NCBI RefSeq assembly: GCF_963678635.1
Contig: NC_087062.1
Location: forward strand, 50,484,178-50,548,177
Source of the DNA: Symsagittifera roscoffensis
Taxonomy: Eukaryota > Xenacoelomorpha > Acoela > Convolutidae
DNA: 64,000 nucleotides
Direction of reading: 5' to 3'
Below the pieces are notes generated by a model. It did not search any database, was not told the origin of the DNA, and was given only the letters and a program-made list of their open reading frames with translations. The position numbers and the translations under genes were made by a program. Each line of letters opens with the position of its first letter. The stretch's first letter is position 1. Positions 35,252 through 46,120 of the stretch are shown here, in pieces.

Positions 35252-35398
35252 GTTATTAATAACTATCGCGCAGGTCTCTAGCTCAATCGGCAACTATGAG
35301 ATTTTTTCTTCGCAGAAAGTCTGCTTCTGTTAGGAAGTTTCAATATGCAATACTTTTTCTTCAGAAAGCAAACAACAATTACGCAAGGTATCAGGTTA

Positions 35399-35471
35399 TG
35401 GAGATGCAGGGCCTCTTTCTCCGAACCTCTCGCAAGCAAAGCGAATGATCTACCATTCGGGATACCTCCAC
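35399..35471 (-). pseudogene. tRNA-Ala-like copy, TGC
   Basis: Loop TTTGCTT; anticodon stem altered to TTCGC; the 5' strand GTGGAGG does not pair with CATCTCC at all positions. Confidence 0.5.
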
Positions 35472-35655
35472 CTTGTGTTAAAGTATCGCGTAGGTAGTTT
35501 ATCCAGTCGGAAATTCTGAGTTTTTTTCTTAGTACGATGCTCAGTCGGCAACTATGAGGTTTTTTGTCGCAGAAAGTCTGCTTCTGCTAGGAAGTTTCAA
35601 TATGCAATACTTTTTCTCCAGAAAGCAAACAACAATTACGCAAGGTCTCAGGTTA

Positions 35656-35728
35656 TGGAGATGCAGGGCCTTCATCTCCGAATCTCTTGCAAGCAAAGCG
35701 AGCGATCTACCATTCGCGATACCTCCAC
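35656..35728 (-). pseudogene. tRNA-Ala-like copy, TGC
   Basis: Loop TTTGCTT with CTCGC stem; D-stem GCGA/GATC mismatched; acceptor partly paired. Confidence 0.5.
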
Positions 35729-35871
35729 GTTGTGTTAAAGTATAGCGTAGGTAGTTTGTCCAGTCGGCAATTCTGAGTTTTTTCTTGGTAGATCTGCTAT
35801 TGGGTTGAAGTTTCAATGTGCAATAGTTTTTCTGCAGAAAGAGAAAAACACTCACGAAATGTCCTAAGTTT

Positions 35872-35944
35872 TGGAGATATTGGGCATTGATACCGGTTCC
35901 TCTGGCATGCGAAGGGAGCGCTCTACCATTAGAGCTACATCCCC
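35872..35944 (-). pseudogene. tRNA-Ala(CGC)-like copy
   Basis: Good 5' half GGGGATGTAGCTC with D-stem GCTC/GAGC. The anticodon stem CTCCC/GCCAG is broken around TTCGCAT. Confidence 0.5.
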
Positions 35945-36090
35945 GTTGTTAAGATCTATCGCGTAGGTCTCATTCCCAGTCGGCAACTATGAGGTTTTTT
36001 GTCGCAGAAAGTCTGCTTCTGTTAAGAATTTTCAATATGCAATACTTTTTCTTCAGAAAGCAAACAACAATTACACAAGGTCTCAGGTTA

Positions 36091-36163
36091 TGGAGATGCA
36101 GGGCGTTTATCTCCGAACGTCTCGCAAGCAAAGCGAGCGATCTACCATTTGGGGTACCTCCAC
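36091..36163 (-). pseudogene. tRNA-Ala-like copy, TGC
   Basis: Same class as 35,399 and 35,656; loop TTTGCTT, D-stem mismatched, T stem altered. Confidence 0.5.
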
Positions 36164-36310
36164 TTTGTGTTAAAGTATCGCGTAGATAGTTTGTCCAGTC
36201 GGCAATTCTGAGTTTTTTCTTGTTAGATCTGCTATTGGGTTGAAGTTTCAATTTTCAATAGTTTTTCTGCAGAAAGAGAAAAACAAACAATTTCGAAATG
36301 TCTTAAGTTT

Positions 36311-36383
36311 TGGAGATGCGGGGAATTGATCTCCGTACCTCTCGCATGCGAAGCGAGCGCTCTACCATTTGACGTACATCCCC
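36311..36383 (-). tRNA. Near-intact tRNA-Ala(CGC)-like copy
   Basis: Acceptor GGGGATG/CATCTCC is complete including G3:U70 and A73. Anticodon stem CTCGC/GCGAG is complete around TTCGCAT (CGC). The T stem has one A-C mismatch. The D-stem CGTC/GAGC is disrupted, which also hits the A box. Best of the minus-strand Ala copies. Confidence 0.5.
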
Positions 36384-36526
36384 GTTGTTAAGAACAATCG
36401 CGTAATTCTCTTGCTCAGTCGGCAACTATGAGGTTTTTCGCAGAAAGTCTGCTTCTGGAAAGAAGTTTCAGTATGCAATAGTTTTTCTTCAGAAAGCGAA
36501 TAACGATTACGTAAGGTCTCAGGTTA

Positions 36527-36599
36527 TGGTGATGCAGGGCCTTCATCTCCGAACCTCTCGCAAGCACAGCGAGCGATCTATCATTTGAGCTACACCCTC
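36527..36599 (-). pseudogene. tRNA-Ala-like copy, loop TGTGCTT
   Basis: 5' GAGGGTGTAGCTC; U33 is replaced by G before TGC, and the D-loop is AAATGATA. Last minus-strand copy before the orientation switch. Confidence 0.5.
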
Positions 36600-36860
36600 G
36601 GTCTTTAAAACTATCGCGTAGGTCTTGAGATCAATCGGTAACCATGAGGTTTTTTCTCGAAAGGTCTGCTTTCCGAATGAAGTTTCAATGTGCATTAGTT
36701 TTTAATTCAAAAAGCGAATAACAATTACACAGGGTCTTAATTAACTTTCTCCAGAAAACTACTGAATATTGAAATCTTGTAAAAGAAATACCTTCCCAGA
36801 AATTTTATAACCTCTTGTTTGCCGACTGAAACAAAAGCTTCCTCGACAGTTCAAAACTAT

Positions 36861-36933
36861 GGGAATGTAGCTCAAATGGTAGAGCGCTGGCTTTGCATGC
36901 GAAAGGTACGGGGATCGATGCCCCGCATCTCCA
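36861..36933 (+). pseudogene. tRNA-Ala(TGC) copy, two damaged stems
   Basis: GGGAATG breaks acceptor pair 4-69; anticodon stem CTGGC/GCGAA has mismatches. First plus-strand copy. Confidence 0.55.
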
Positions 36934-37300
36934 AAAATAGAGCCACTCATCAAATGCTAATCACTATCTCAAGATAATATATTGCATATTGAAATTCCTA
37001 ACAAGTAGATTTTCTGCGAATGAAAAGAAAAACTTCATAGTTGCTGACTAAGCGAAAAAAAAATTCGCGAGATTTGATAAGCATGGGATGAAGGTCAAAT
37101 GGTAGAGCGCCTACTTAGCAAGCCAGAAGTACGGGGAGTAATACCCGGCATCTCCGAAGTTAAGGACATCGAGCAATTAATTAACTTTCTTCGGAAAAAT
37201 ACTGAAAATTGAAGTCTTATACAAGAAATACCTTCCAAGAAAATTTATAAACTCTTGTTTCCCGACTGAAACAAAAGCTTCCTCGACAGCTCTAAACTAT

Positions 37301-37373
37301 GGGGATGTAGCACTAATGGTAGAGCGCTCGCTTAGCATGCGAGAGCTAGGGGGATCAATGCCCCGCATCTCCA
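37301..37373 (+). tRNA. tRNA-Ala(AGC) copy
   Basis: Acceptor with G3:U70 and A73 intact, anticodon stem intact around TTAGCAT. D-stem GCAC/GAGC and T-stem pair 49-65 mismatched. Same variant as 38169 and 38609. Confidence 0.55.
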
Positions 37374-37728
37374 AAGTTAGAGCCACTCATCAAAAGGTAA
37401 TCACTATCTCCAGATAATCTATTGCATATTGAAATTCCTAACAAGTATATTTTCTGCGAACGAAATGAAAAACTTCATAGTTGCTGACTAAGCGAAAAAA
37501 ACTTCCGCGAGATTTGATTGTAATGGGGATGAAGGCGCCCACTTATAAAGCCAGAAATACGGGGAGCAATACCCCGCATCTCCAAAGTTAAGGACATCGA
37601 GTATTTAATTAACTTTCTCCAGAAAACTACTGAATATTGAAATCTTGTAAAGGAAATACCTTCCCAGAAAATTTATAACCTCCTGTTTCCCGACTGAAAC
37701 AAAAGCTTCCTCGACAGTTCTAAACTGT

Positions 37729-37801
37729 GGGGATGTAGCTCAAATTGCAGAGCGGTCGCTTTGCATGCGAGAGGTATGGTGATCGATGCACCGCATCTAC
37801 A
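37729..37801 (+). pseudogene. tRNA-Ala(TGC) copy with compensated T stem
   Basis: T stem TGGTG/CACCG keeps pairing through a double change (G52-C62 to T-A). D-loop AAATTGCA lacks GG; acceptor C71 is changed to A; G27 faces G43. Confidence 0.55.
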
Positions 37802-38168
37802 AAACAAGAGCCACTCATCAAAAGGTAATCACTATCTCTAGATAATCTATTGCATATTGAAATTTCTAACAAGTAGAATTTCTGCGAACGAAAAGAAAAA
37901 CTTCGTAGTTGCTGACTAAGCGAAAAAAAAATCCGCGAAATTTGATAAGCATGGGATGAAGGTCAAATGGTAGAGCGCCTACTTAGCAAGCCAGAAGTAC
38001 GGGGAGTAATACCCGGCATCTCCGAAGTTATGGACATCGAGCAATTAATTACCTTTCTTCGGAAAAATACTGAAAATTGAAGTCTTATACAAGAAATACC
38101 TTCCAAGAAAATTTATAAACTCTTGTTTCCCGACTGAAACAAAAGCTTCCTCGACAGCTCTAAACTAT

Positions 38169-38241
38169 GGGGATGTAGCACTAATGGTAGAGCGCTCGCT
38201 TAGCATGCGAGAGCTAGGGGGATCAATGCCCCGCATCTCCA
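38169..38241 (+). tRNA. tRNA-Ala(AGC) copy
   Basis: Same sequence variant as 37301: acceptor and anticodon stems intact, D-stem GCAC mismatched. Confidence 0.55.
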
Positions 38242-38608
38242 AAGTTAGAGCCACTCATCAAAAGGTAATCACTATCTCCAGATAATCTATTGCATATTGA
38301 AATTCCTAACAAGTATATTTTCTGCGAATGAAAAGAAAAAATTCATAGTTGCTGACTAAGCGAAAAAAAATTTCGCGAGATTTGATAAGCATGGTATGAA
38401 GGTCAAATGGTAGAGCGCCTACTTAGCAAGCCAGAAGTACGGGGAGTAATACCCGGCATCTCCGAAGTTAAGGACATCGAGCAATTAATTACCTTTCTTC
38501 GGAAAAATACTGAAAATTGAAGTCTTATACAAGAAATACCTTCCAAGAAAATTTATAAACTCTTGTTTCCCGACTGAAACAAAAGCTTCCTCGACAGCTC
38601 TAAACTAT

Positions 38609-38681
38609 GGGGATGTAGCACTAATGGTAGAGCGCTCGCTTAGCATGCGAGAGCTAGGGGGATCAATGCCCCGCATCTCCA
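38609..38681 (+). tRNA. tRNA-Ala(AGC) copy
   Basis: Third copy of the 37301 variant, spread with its dimer 440 bp on. Confidence 0.55.
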
Positions 38682-39036
38682 AAGTTAGAGCCACTCATCA
38701 AAAGGTAATCACTATCTCCAGATAATCTATTGCATATTGAAATTCCTAACAACTATATTTTCTGCGAACGAAATGAAAAACTTCATAGTTGCTGACTAAG
38801 CGAAAAAAACTTCCGCGAGATTTGATTGTAATGGGGATGAAGGCGCCCACTTATAAAGCCAGAAATACGGGGAGCAATGCCCCGCATCTCCAAAGTTAAG
38901 GACATCGAGTATTTAATTAACTTTCTCCAGAAAACTACTGAATATTGAAATCTTGTAAAGGAAATACCTTCCCAGAAAATTTATAACCTCCTGTTTCCCG
39001 ACTGAAACAAAAGCTTCCTCGACAGTTCTAAACTGT

Positions 39037-39109
39037 GGGGATGTAGCTCAAATTGTAGAGCGGTCGCTTTGCATGCGAGAGGTACGGTGATCGATGCACC
39101 GCATCTACA
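39037..39109 (+). pseudogene. tRNA-Ala(TGC) copy with compensated T stem
   Basis: T stem CGGTG/CACCG is fully paired by the same double change as 37729. Acceptor 3' strand CATCTAC breaks pair 2-71. Confidence 0.55.
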
Positions 39110-39476
39110 AAACAAGAGCCACTCATCAAAAGGTAATCACTATCTCTAGATAATCTATTGCATATTGAAATTTCTAACAAGTAGAATTTCTGCGAACGAA
39201 AAGAAAAACTTCGTAGTTGCTGACTAAGCGAAAAAAAAATCCGCGAGATTTGATAAACATGGCATGTAGGTCAAATGGTAGAGCGCCTACTTAGCAAGCC
39301 AGAAGTACGGGGAGCAATTCCCCGCATCTCCGAAGTTAAGGACATCGAGCAATTAATTAACTTTCTTCAGAAAACTAGTGAATTTTGAAGTCTTATACAA
39401 GAAATACCTTCCCAGAAAATTTATAACCTCTTGTTTGCCGACTGAAACAAAGGCTTCCTCGACAGTTGTACACAAT

Positions 39477-39549
39477 GGGGATGTAGCTCAAATGGTAGAG
39501 CGCTCGCTTTGCATGCGAGAGGTACGGGGATTGATGCCACGCATCTCCA
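39477..39549 (+). tRNA. tRNA-Ala(TGC), one T-stem mismatch
   Basis: Acceptor, D-stem (GCTC/GAGC) and anticodon stem (CTCGC/GCGAG around TTTGCAT) intact; T stem CGGGG/CCACG has a G-A mismatch. G3:U70 and A73 present. Confidence 0.65.
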
Positions 39550-39916
39550 AAACTAGAGCCACTTATCAAATGGAAATCAATATCTCCAGATATTCTATTG
39601 CATATTGAAATTCCTAACAAGCAGATTTTCTGCGAACGAAAAGAAAAACTTCATAGTTGCTGACTAAGCGAAAAAAACTTCCGCGAGATTTGATAATCAT
39701 GGGATGTAGGTCAAATGGTAGAGCGCCAACTTATCGAGCCAGAAATACGAGGAGCAATACCCCGCATCTCCAAAGTTAAGGACATCGAGTATTTAATTAA
39801 CTTTCTTCAGAAACCTACTGAATATTGAAATCTTGTACAAGGAATACTTTCCCAGAAAAATTATAACCTCTTGTTTGCCGACTGAAACAAAAGCTTCTTC
39901 GACAGTTCTAAACTAT

Positions 39917-39989
39917 GGGGATGTAGCTCAAATGGTAGAACGCTCTCTTTGCATGCGAGAGGTACCGGGATCGAAGCTCCGATTCTCCA
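39917..39989 (+). pseudogene. tRNA-Ala(TGC) copy
   Basis: GAAC in the D-stem, CTCTC in the anticodon stem, T arm CCGGG/CTCCG and 3' ATTCTCC all mismatched. Confidence 0.5.
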
Positions 39990-40356
39990 AAACTAGAGCC
40001 ACTCATCAAATGGTAATCACTATCTGAAGATAATCTATTGCATATTGAAATTCCTAACAAGTAGATTTTCTGCGAACGAAAATAAAAACTTCATATTTGC
40101 TGACTAAGCGAAAAAAAATTCCGCGAGATTTGATGAACATGGGATGTAGGTCAATTGGTAGAGCGTCCACTTATGAAGCCAGAAGTACGGGGAGCAATAC
40201 TCCGCATCTCCAAAGTTAAGGACATCGAGTATTTAATTAACTTTCTTCAGAAAACTACTGAATATTGAAATCTTGTACAAGGAATACCTTCCCAGAAAAT
40301 TTATAACCTGTTGTTTGCCGACTGAAACAAAAGCTTCTTCGACAGTTCTAAACTAT

Positions 40357-40429
40357 GGGGATGCAGCTCAAATGGTAGAGCGGTCTCTTTGCATGCGAGA
40401 GGTACTGGGATCGATGCCCCGAATCTCCA
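40357..40429 (+). pseudogene. tRNA-Ala(TGC) copy
   Basis: GCAGCTC A-box variant, GTCTC anticodon stem, 3' AATCTCC. Confidence 0.5.
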
Positions 40430-40796
40430 AAACTAGAGCCACTCATCAAATGGTAATCACTATCTCAAGATAATCTATTGCATATTGAAATTCCTAACAA
40501 GTAGATTTTCTGCGAACGAAAAGAAAAACTTCATAGTTGCTGACTAAGCGAAAAAAAATTCCGCGAGATTTGATGAACATGGGATGTAGGTCAATTGGTA
40601 TAGCGCCCACTTATCAAACCAGAAGTACGGGGAGCAATACTCCGCATCTCCAAAGTTAAGGAAATCGAGTATTTAATTAACTTTCTTCAGAAAACTACTG
40701 AATATTGAAATCTTGTACAAGGAATACCTTCCCAGAAAATTTATAACCTCTTGTTTGCCGACTGAAACAAAGGCTTCTTCGACAGTTCTAAACTAT

Positions 40797-40869
40797 GGGG
40801 ATGTAGCTCAAATGGTAGAGCGCTCTCTTTGCATGCGAGAGGTACCGGGATTGATGCCCCGATTCTCCA
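40797..40869 (+). pseudogene. tRNA-Ala(TGC) copy
   Basis: CTCTC/GCGAG has one mismatch; T stem CCGGG and 3' ATTCTCC mismatched. Confidence 0.5.
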
Positions 40870-41236
40870 AAACTGGAGCCACTCATCAAATGGTAATCAC
40901 TATCTCAAGATAATCTATTGCATACTGAAATTGCTAACAAGTAGATTTTCTGCGAACGAAAAGAAAAACTTCATAGTTGCTGACTAAGCGAAAAAAAATT
41001 CCGCGAGATTTGATGAACATGGGATGTAGGTCAATTGGTAGAGCGCCCACTTATCAAGCCAGAAGTACGGGGGGCAATACTCCGCATCTCCAAAGTTAAG
41101 GACATCGAGTATTTATTTAACTTTCTTCAGAAAACTACTGAATACTGAAATCTTCTACAAGAAATACCTTCCCAGAAAATTTATAACCTCTTGTTTGCCG
41201 ACTGAAACAAAAGCTTCCTCGACAGTTCTAAACTAT

Positions 41237-41309
41237 GGGGATGTAGCTCAAATGGTAGAGCGCTCGCTTTGCATGCTAGAGGTACGGGGATCGATGCCCA
41301 GGATGTCCC
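41237..41309 (+). pseudogene. tRNA-Ala(TGC) copy
   Basis: 5' half clean; GCTAG anticodon arm, CCCAG T stem and GATGTCC 3' strand mismatched. Confidence 0.5.
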
Positions 41310-41662
41310 AAACTAGAGCGACTCATCAAAAGTTAATCACTATCTCCAGATAATCTATTGCATATTGAAATTCCGAACAATTAGATTTTCTGCGAACGAA
41401 AAGAAAAACTTCAGCGAAAAAAAATTCCGCGAGATTTTGGTAAACATGGGATGTATGTCAAATAGTAGAGCGCCTACTTAGCAAGCCAGAAGTACGGGGA
41501 GCAATGCCCCGCATCTCCGAAGTTAAGGACATTGAACAATTAATAACTTTCTTCAGAAAACTACTGAAAATTGAAGTCTTATACAAGAAATACCTTCCAA
41601 GAAAAATTGTAACCTCTTGTTTGCCGACTGAAACAAAGGCTTCCTCGACAGTTCAAAACTAT

Positions 41663-41735
41663 GGGGATGTAGCTCAAATGGTTAAGAGCTCGCTTTGCAT
41701 GCGAGAGGTACGAAGATCGATGCCCCGCACCTCCA
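41663..41735 (+). pseudogene. tRNA-Ala(TGC) copy with shifted D-arm
   Basis: GGTTAAGAG replaces GGTAGAGCG, T stem CGAAG; anticodon stem intact; 3' CACCTCC. Confidence 0.5.
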
Positions 41736-42102
41736 AAACTAGAGTCACTCATCAAATGGTAATCACTGTCTCCAGATAATATATTGCATATTGAAATTCC
41801 TAATAAGTAGATTTTTTTGCGAACGAAAAGAAAAACTTCATAGTTGCTGACTAAGCGAAAAAAAATTTCCGCGAGATTTGATAGTAATGGGGATGAAGGT
41901 CAAATGGTAGAGCGCCCACTTATCAAGCCAGGAGTACGGGGAGCAATACCCCGCATCTCCAAAGTTAAGGACATCGAGTATTTAATTAACTTTCTTCAGA
42001 AAACTTCTGAATATTGAAATCTTTTACAAAAAATACCTTCCCAGAAAATTTATAACTTCTTGTTTGCCTGAAACAAAGGCTTCAACGATAGTTCAAAACT
42101 AT

Positions 42103-42175
42103 GGGGATGTAGCTCAAATGATAGAGCGCTCGCTTAGCATGCGAGAGGTACGGAGAGCAATGCCCCGCATCTCCA
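42103..42175 (+). tRNA. tRNA-Ala(AGC) with a twin-type T loop
   Basis: Acceptor, D-stem and anticodon stem (TTAGCAT) all pair. The T arm CGGAG-AGCAATG-CCCCG has one mismatch and the AGCAA loop typical of the decayed twin, a sign of gene conversion that kills the B box. Confidence 0.6.
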
Positions 42176-42538
42176 AAACTAGAGCCACTCATTAAAAGCT
42201 AATCATTATCTCCAGATAATCTATTGCAGATTGAAATTCCTAACAAGTAGATTTTCTGCGAACGAAAAGAAAATTTTCATAGTTGACTATGCGAAAAAAA
42301 ATTCCGCGAGATTTGATAAACATGGGATGTAGGTCAAATGGTAGAGCGCCTACTTAGCAAGCCAGAAGTACGGGGAGCAATACCCGGCATCTCCGAACTA
42401 AGGACATCGAGCAATTAACTAACTTTCTTCAGAAAACTACTGAAAATTGATGTCTTATACAAGAAATACCTTCCAAGAAAAATTTTAACCTCATGTTTGC
42501 CGACTGAAACAAAGGCTTCCTCGACAGTTCTAAACTAT

Positions 42539-42611
42539 GGGGATATAGCTCAAATGGTAGATCGCTCGCTTTGCATGCGAGAGGTACGGGGATCGATGCC
42601 CCGCATCTCCA
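42539..42611 (+). tRNA. tRNA-Ala(TGC), A-box side mutated
   Basis: GGGGATATAGCTC breaks pair 7-66, and the D-stem is GCTC/GATC. Anticodon and T stems perfect. Confidence 0.55.
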
Positions 42612-42974
42612 AAACTAGAGCCACGTATCAAATGGAAATCACTATCTCCAGATAATCTATTGCATATTGAAATTCCTAACAAGTAGATTTTCTGCGAAGA
42701 AAAACTTCATAGTTGCTGACTAAGCGAAAAAAAACTTCCGCGAGATTTGATAGTAATGAGGATGAAGGTCAAATGGTAGAGCGCCCACTTATCAAGCCGG
42801 AAGTACGAGGAGCAATACCCCGCATCTCCGAGGTTAAGGACATCGAGTATTTAAATAACTTTCTTTAGAAAACTACTGAATATTGAAATCTTGTACAAGA
42901 AATACCTTCCCAGAAATTTGATAACCTCTTGTTTGCCGACTGAAACAAAAGCTTCCTCGACAGTTCTAAACTAT

Positions 42975-43046
42975 GGGGATGTAGCTCAAATGGTAGAGCG
43001 CTCGCTTTGCATGCGAGAGGTACGGGGATCGATGCCCGCATCTCCA
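42975..43046 (+). tRNA. tRNA-Ala(TGC), one C missing in T stem
   Basis: Every stem pairs except that the 3' T-stem strand is CCCG instead of CCCCG (72 nt). Confidence 0.6.
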
Positions 43047-43412
43047 AAAGTAGAGCCACTCGTCAAATGGTAATCACGACCTCCAGATAGTCTATTGCAT
43101 ATTGAAATTCCTAACAAGTAGATTTTCTGCGAACAAAATTGAAAGCTTCGTAGTTGCTGACTAAACGAAAAAAAATCCGCGAGATTTGATAAACATGGGA
43201 TGTAGGTCAAATGGTAGATCGCCTACTTAGCCAGCCAGAAGTACGGGGAGCAATACCCCGCATCTCCGAAGTTAAGGACATCGAGCAATTAATTAATTTT
43301 CTTCAGAAAACTACTGAATATTGAAGTCTTATACAAGAAATACCTTCCCAGAAAATTTATAACCTCTTGTTTGCCGACTGAAACAAAGGCTTCCCCGACA
43401 GTTCTAAACTAT

Positions 43413-43485
43413 GGGGATGTAGCTCAAATGGTAGAGCGCTCGCTTTGCATGCGAGAGGTACGGGGATCTAAGCCCGGGATCTCCA
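43413..43485 (+). pseudogene. tRNA-Ala(TGC) copy with altered T arm
   Basis: T loop ATCTAAG and CCCGGGATCTCC at the 3' side; 5' two thirds intact. B box destroyed. Confidence 0.55.
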
Positions 43486-43851
43486 AAACTAGATCCACTC
43501 AATAAATGGTAATCACTGTCTCCAGATAATCTATTGCATATTGAAATTCCTAACAAGTAGATTTTCTGCGAACGAAAAGAAAAAGTTCATAGTTGCTGAC
43601 TCAGCGAAAAAAATTGCGCGAGATTTGATAACCATGGGATGTAGGTCAAATGGTAGAGCGCCTACTTAACAAGCCAGAAGTACGGGGAGCAATACCCAGC
43701 ATCTCCGAAGTTAAGGACATTGAACAATTAATTAACTTTCTTCAGAAAACTACTGAAAATTGAAGTCTTATACAAGAAATACCTTTCCAGAAAATTTATA
43801 ACCTCTTGTTTGCCGACTGAACCAAAGGCTTCCTCGACAGTTCTAAACTAT

Positions 43852-43924
43852 GGGGATGTAGCTCAAATGGTAGAGCGCTCGCTTTGCATGCGAGAGGTAC
43901 GGGGATCTAAGCCCGGGATCTCCA
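43852..43924 (+). pseudogene. tRNA-Ala(TGC) copy, duplicate of 43413
   Basis: Same T-arm change, 439 bp downstream, within a nearly identical dimer. Confidence 0.55.
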
Positions 43925-44290
43925 AAACTAGATCCACTCAATAAATGGTAATCACTGTCTCCAGATAATCTATTGCATATTGAAATTCCTAACAAGTAGA
44001 TTTTCTGCGAACGAAAAGAAAAAGTTCATAGTTGCTGACTCAGCGAAAAAAATTGCGCGAGATTTGATAACCATGGGATGTAGGTCAAATGGTAGAGCGC
44101 CTACTTAACAAGCCAGAAGTACGGGGAGCAATACCCAGCATCTCCGAAGTTAAGGACATTGAACAATTAATTAACTTTCTTCAGAAAACTACTGAAAATT
44201 GAAGTCTTATACAAGAAATACCTTTCCAGAAAATTTAGAACCTCTTGTTTGCCGACTGAACCAAAGGCTTCCTCGACAGTTCTGAACTAT

Positions 44291-44362
44291 GGGGATGTAG
44301 CTTAAATGGTAGAGCGCTCGCTTTGCATGCGAGAGGTACGGGGATCGATGCCCGCATCTCCA
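44291..44362 (+). tRNA. tRNA-Ala(TGC), one C missing in T stem
   Basis: D-stem GCTT/GAGC closes with G-T; anticodon and acceptor stems intact; CCCG T strand as in 42975. Confidence 0.6.
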
Positions 44363-44729
44363 AAAGTAGATCCACTCATCAAATGGTAATCACTATCTCC
44401 AAATAATCTATTGCATATTGAAATTCCTAACAAGTAGATTTTCTGCGAACGAAAATAAAAGCTTCGTAGTTGCTGACTAAGCGAAAAAAAAATCCGCGGG
44501 ATTTGATAAACATGGGATGTAGGTCAAACGGTAGATCGCCTACTTAGCCAGCCAGAAGTACGGGGAGCAATACCCCGCATCTCCGAAGTTAAGGACATCG
44601 AGCAATTAATTAACTTTCTTCAGAAAACTACTGAATATTGAAGTCTTATACAAGAAATACCTTCCCAGAAAATTTATAACCTCTTGTTTGCCGACTGAAA
44701 CAAAGGCTTCCTCGACAGTTCTAAACTAT

Positions 44730-44801
44730 GGGGATGTAGCTCAAATGGTAGAGCGCTCGCTTTGCATGCGAGAGGTACGGGGATTAAGCCCGGGATCTCC
44801 A
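44730..44801 (+). pseudogene. tRNA-Ala(TGC) copy, T arm shortened
   Basis: GATTAAGCCCGGG replaces the T arm; the rest is intact. Confidence 0.5.
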
Positions 44802-45167
44802 AAACTAGATCCACTCAATAAATGGTAATCACTGTCTCCAGATAATCTATTGCATATTTAAATTCCTAACAAGTAGATTTTCTGCGAACGAAAAGAAAAA
44901 GTTCATAGTTGCTGACTCAGCGAAAAAAAATGCGCGAGATTTGATAACCATGGGATGTAGGTCAAATGGTAGAGCGCCGACTTAACAAGCCAGAAGTGCG
45001 GGGAGCAATACCCCGAATCTCCGAAGTTAAGGACATTGAACAATTAATTAACTTTCTTCAGAAAACTACTGAAAATTGAAGTCTTATACAAGAAATACCT
45101 TCCCAGAAAATTTATAACCTCTTGTTTGCCGACTGAAACAAAGGCTTCCTCGACAGTTCTGAACTAT

Positions 45168-45240
45168 GGGGATGTAGCTTAAATGGTAGAGCGGTCGCTT
45201 TGCATGCGAGAGGTACGAGGATCGATGCCCCGGATCTCCA
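45168..45240 (+). pseudogene. tRNA-Ala(TGC) copy
   Basis: G27-G43 mismatch, T stem CGAGG, 3' GATCTCC (G7-G66). Confidence 0.5.
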
Positions 45241-45607
45241 AAACTAGATCCACTCATTAAATGGTAATCACTGTCTCAACATAATCTATTGCATAATGAA
45301 ATTCCTAACAAGTAGATTTTCTGCGAACGAAAAGAAAAACTTCATAGTTGCTGACTAAGCGAAAAAAAATTCCGCGAGATTTGATAACCATGGGATGTAA
45401 GTCAAATGGTAGAGCGCCTACTTAACAAGCCAGAAGTACTGGGAGCAATACCCCGCATCTCCGAACTTAAGGACATTGAACAATTAATCAACTTTCTTCA
45501 GAAAACTACTGAAAATTGAAGTCTTATACAAGAAATACCTTCCAAGAAAAATTTTAATCTCTTGTCTGCCGACTGAAACAAAAGCTTCCTCGACAGTTCT
45601 AAACTAT

Positions 45608-45680
45608 GGGGATGTAGCTCAAATGGTAGAGAACTCGCATTGCATGCGAGAGGTACGGAGATCGATGCCCCGCATCTCCA
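45608..45680 (+). pseudogene. tRNA-Ala(TGC) copy, loop ATTGCAT
   Basis: D-stem GCTC/GAGA, T stem CGGAG mismatched; acceptor and anticodon stems intact. Confidence 0.5.
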
Positions 45681-46047
45681 AAAGTATAGCCACTCATCAA
45701 GTGGTAATCACTATCTCCAGATAATCTATTGCATATTGAAATTCCTAACAAGTAGATTTTCTGCGAACGAAAATAAAAGCTTCGTAGTTGCTGACTAAGC
45801 GAAAAAAAAATCCGCGAGATTTGATAAACATGGGATGTAGGTCAAATGGTAGATCGCCTACTTAGCCAGCCAGAAGTACGGGGAGCAATACCCCGCATCT
45901 CCGAAGTTAAGGATATCGAGCAATTAATTCACTGTCTTCAGAAAACTACTGAATATTGAATTCTTATAGAAGAAATTCCTTCCCAGAAAATTTATAACCT
46001 CTTGTTTGCCGACTGAAACAAAGGCTTCCTCGACAATTCTAAACTAT

Positions 46048-46120
46048 TGGGATGTAGCTCAAATGATAGAGCGCTCTCTTTGCATGCGAGAGGTACGGGG
46101 ATCGATGCCCCGGATCTCCA
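46048..46120 (+). pseudogene. tRNA-Ala(TGC) copy
   Basis: 5' TGGGATG, D-loop AAATGATA, stem CTCTC, 3' GATCTCC. Confidence 0.5.

Larger units (their letters stand above)
34931..36735 (-). repeat. Minus-strand tRNA-Ala monomer array (~218-bp spacing)
   Basis: Eight tRNA-Ala-like copies start (3' ends) at 34,969, 35,179, 35,399, 35,656, 35,872, 36,091, 36,311 and 36,527. Two spacer types alternate: copies at 35,399, 35,656 and 36,091 are preceded on their strand by a TTAACACAA flank, copies at 35,179, 35,872 and 36,311 by TTAACAA-type flanks. Both spacers contain a GAAGTTTCAATATGCAATA-like block on the plus strand, so the two halves descend from one monomer. Confidence 0.8.
37084..43268 (+). 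pseudogene. Fifteen decayed tRNA-Ala twins (second half of dimer)
   Basis: Starts: 37084, 37525, 37952, 38392, 38833, 39260, 39700, 40140, 40580, 41020, 41447, 41889, 42323, 42758, 43196; each ~73 nt, except 37525 and 38833, which share a 13-nt D-arm deletion. Constant defects: G1 lost (TGGGATG), A box TAGGTC instead of TAGCTC, anticodon arm CCTAC/GCCAG unpaired around TTAGCAA or TTATCAA, T55 changed so the B box reads GAGCAATAC, discriminator G or A. G3:U70 and a perfect CGGGG/CCCCG T stem are kept. Confidence 0.7.

Noticed and set aside
39378-40913. Recurring peptide with GDVAQMVERSLCMREV
   Set aside because: It is the plus-strand reading of the tRNA-Ala body (GATGTAGCTCAAATGGTAGA and on) and appears once per unit; no codon bias or conserved frame beyond the tRNA.
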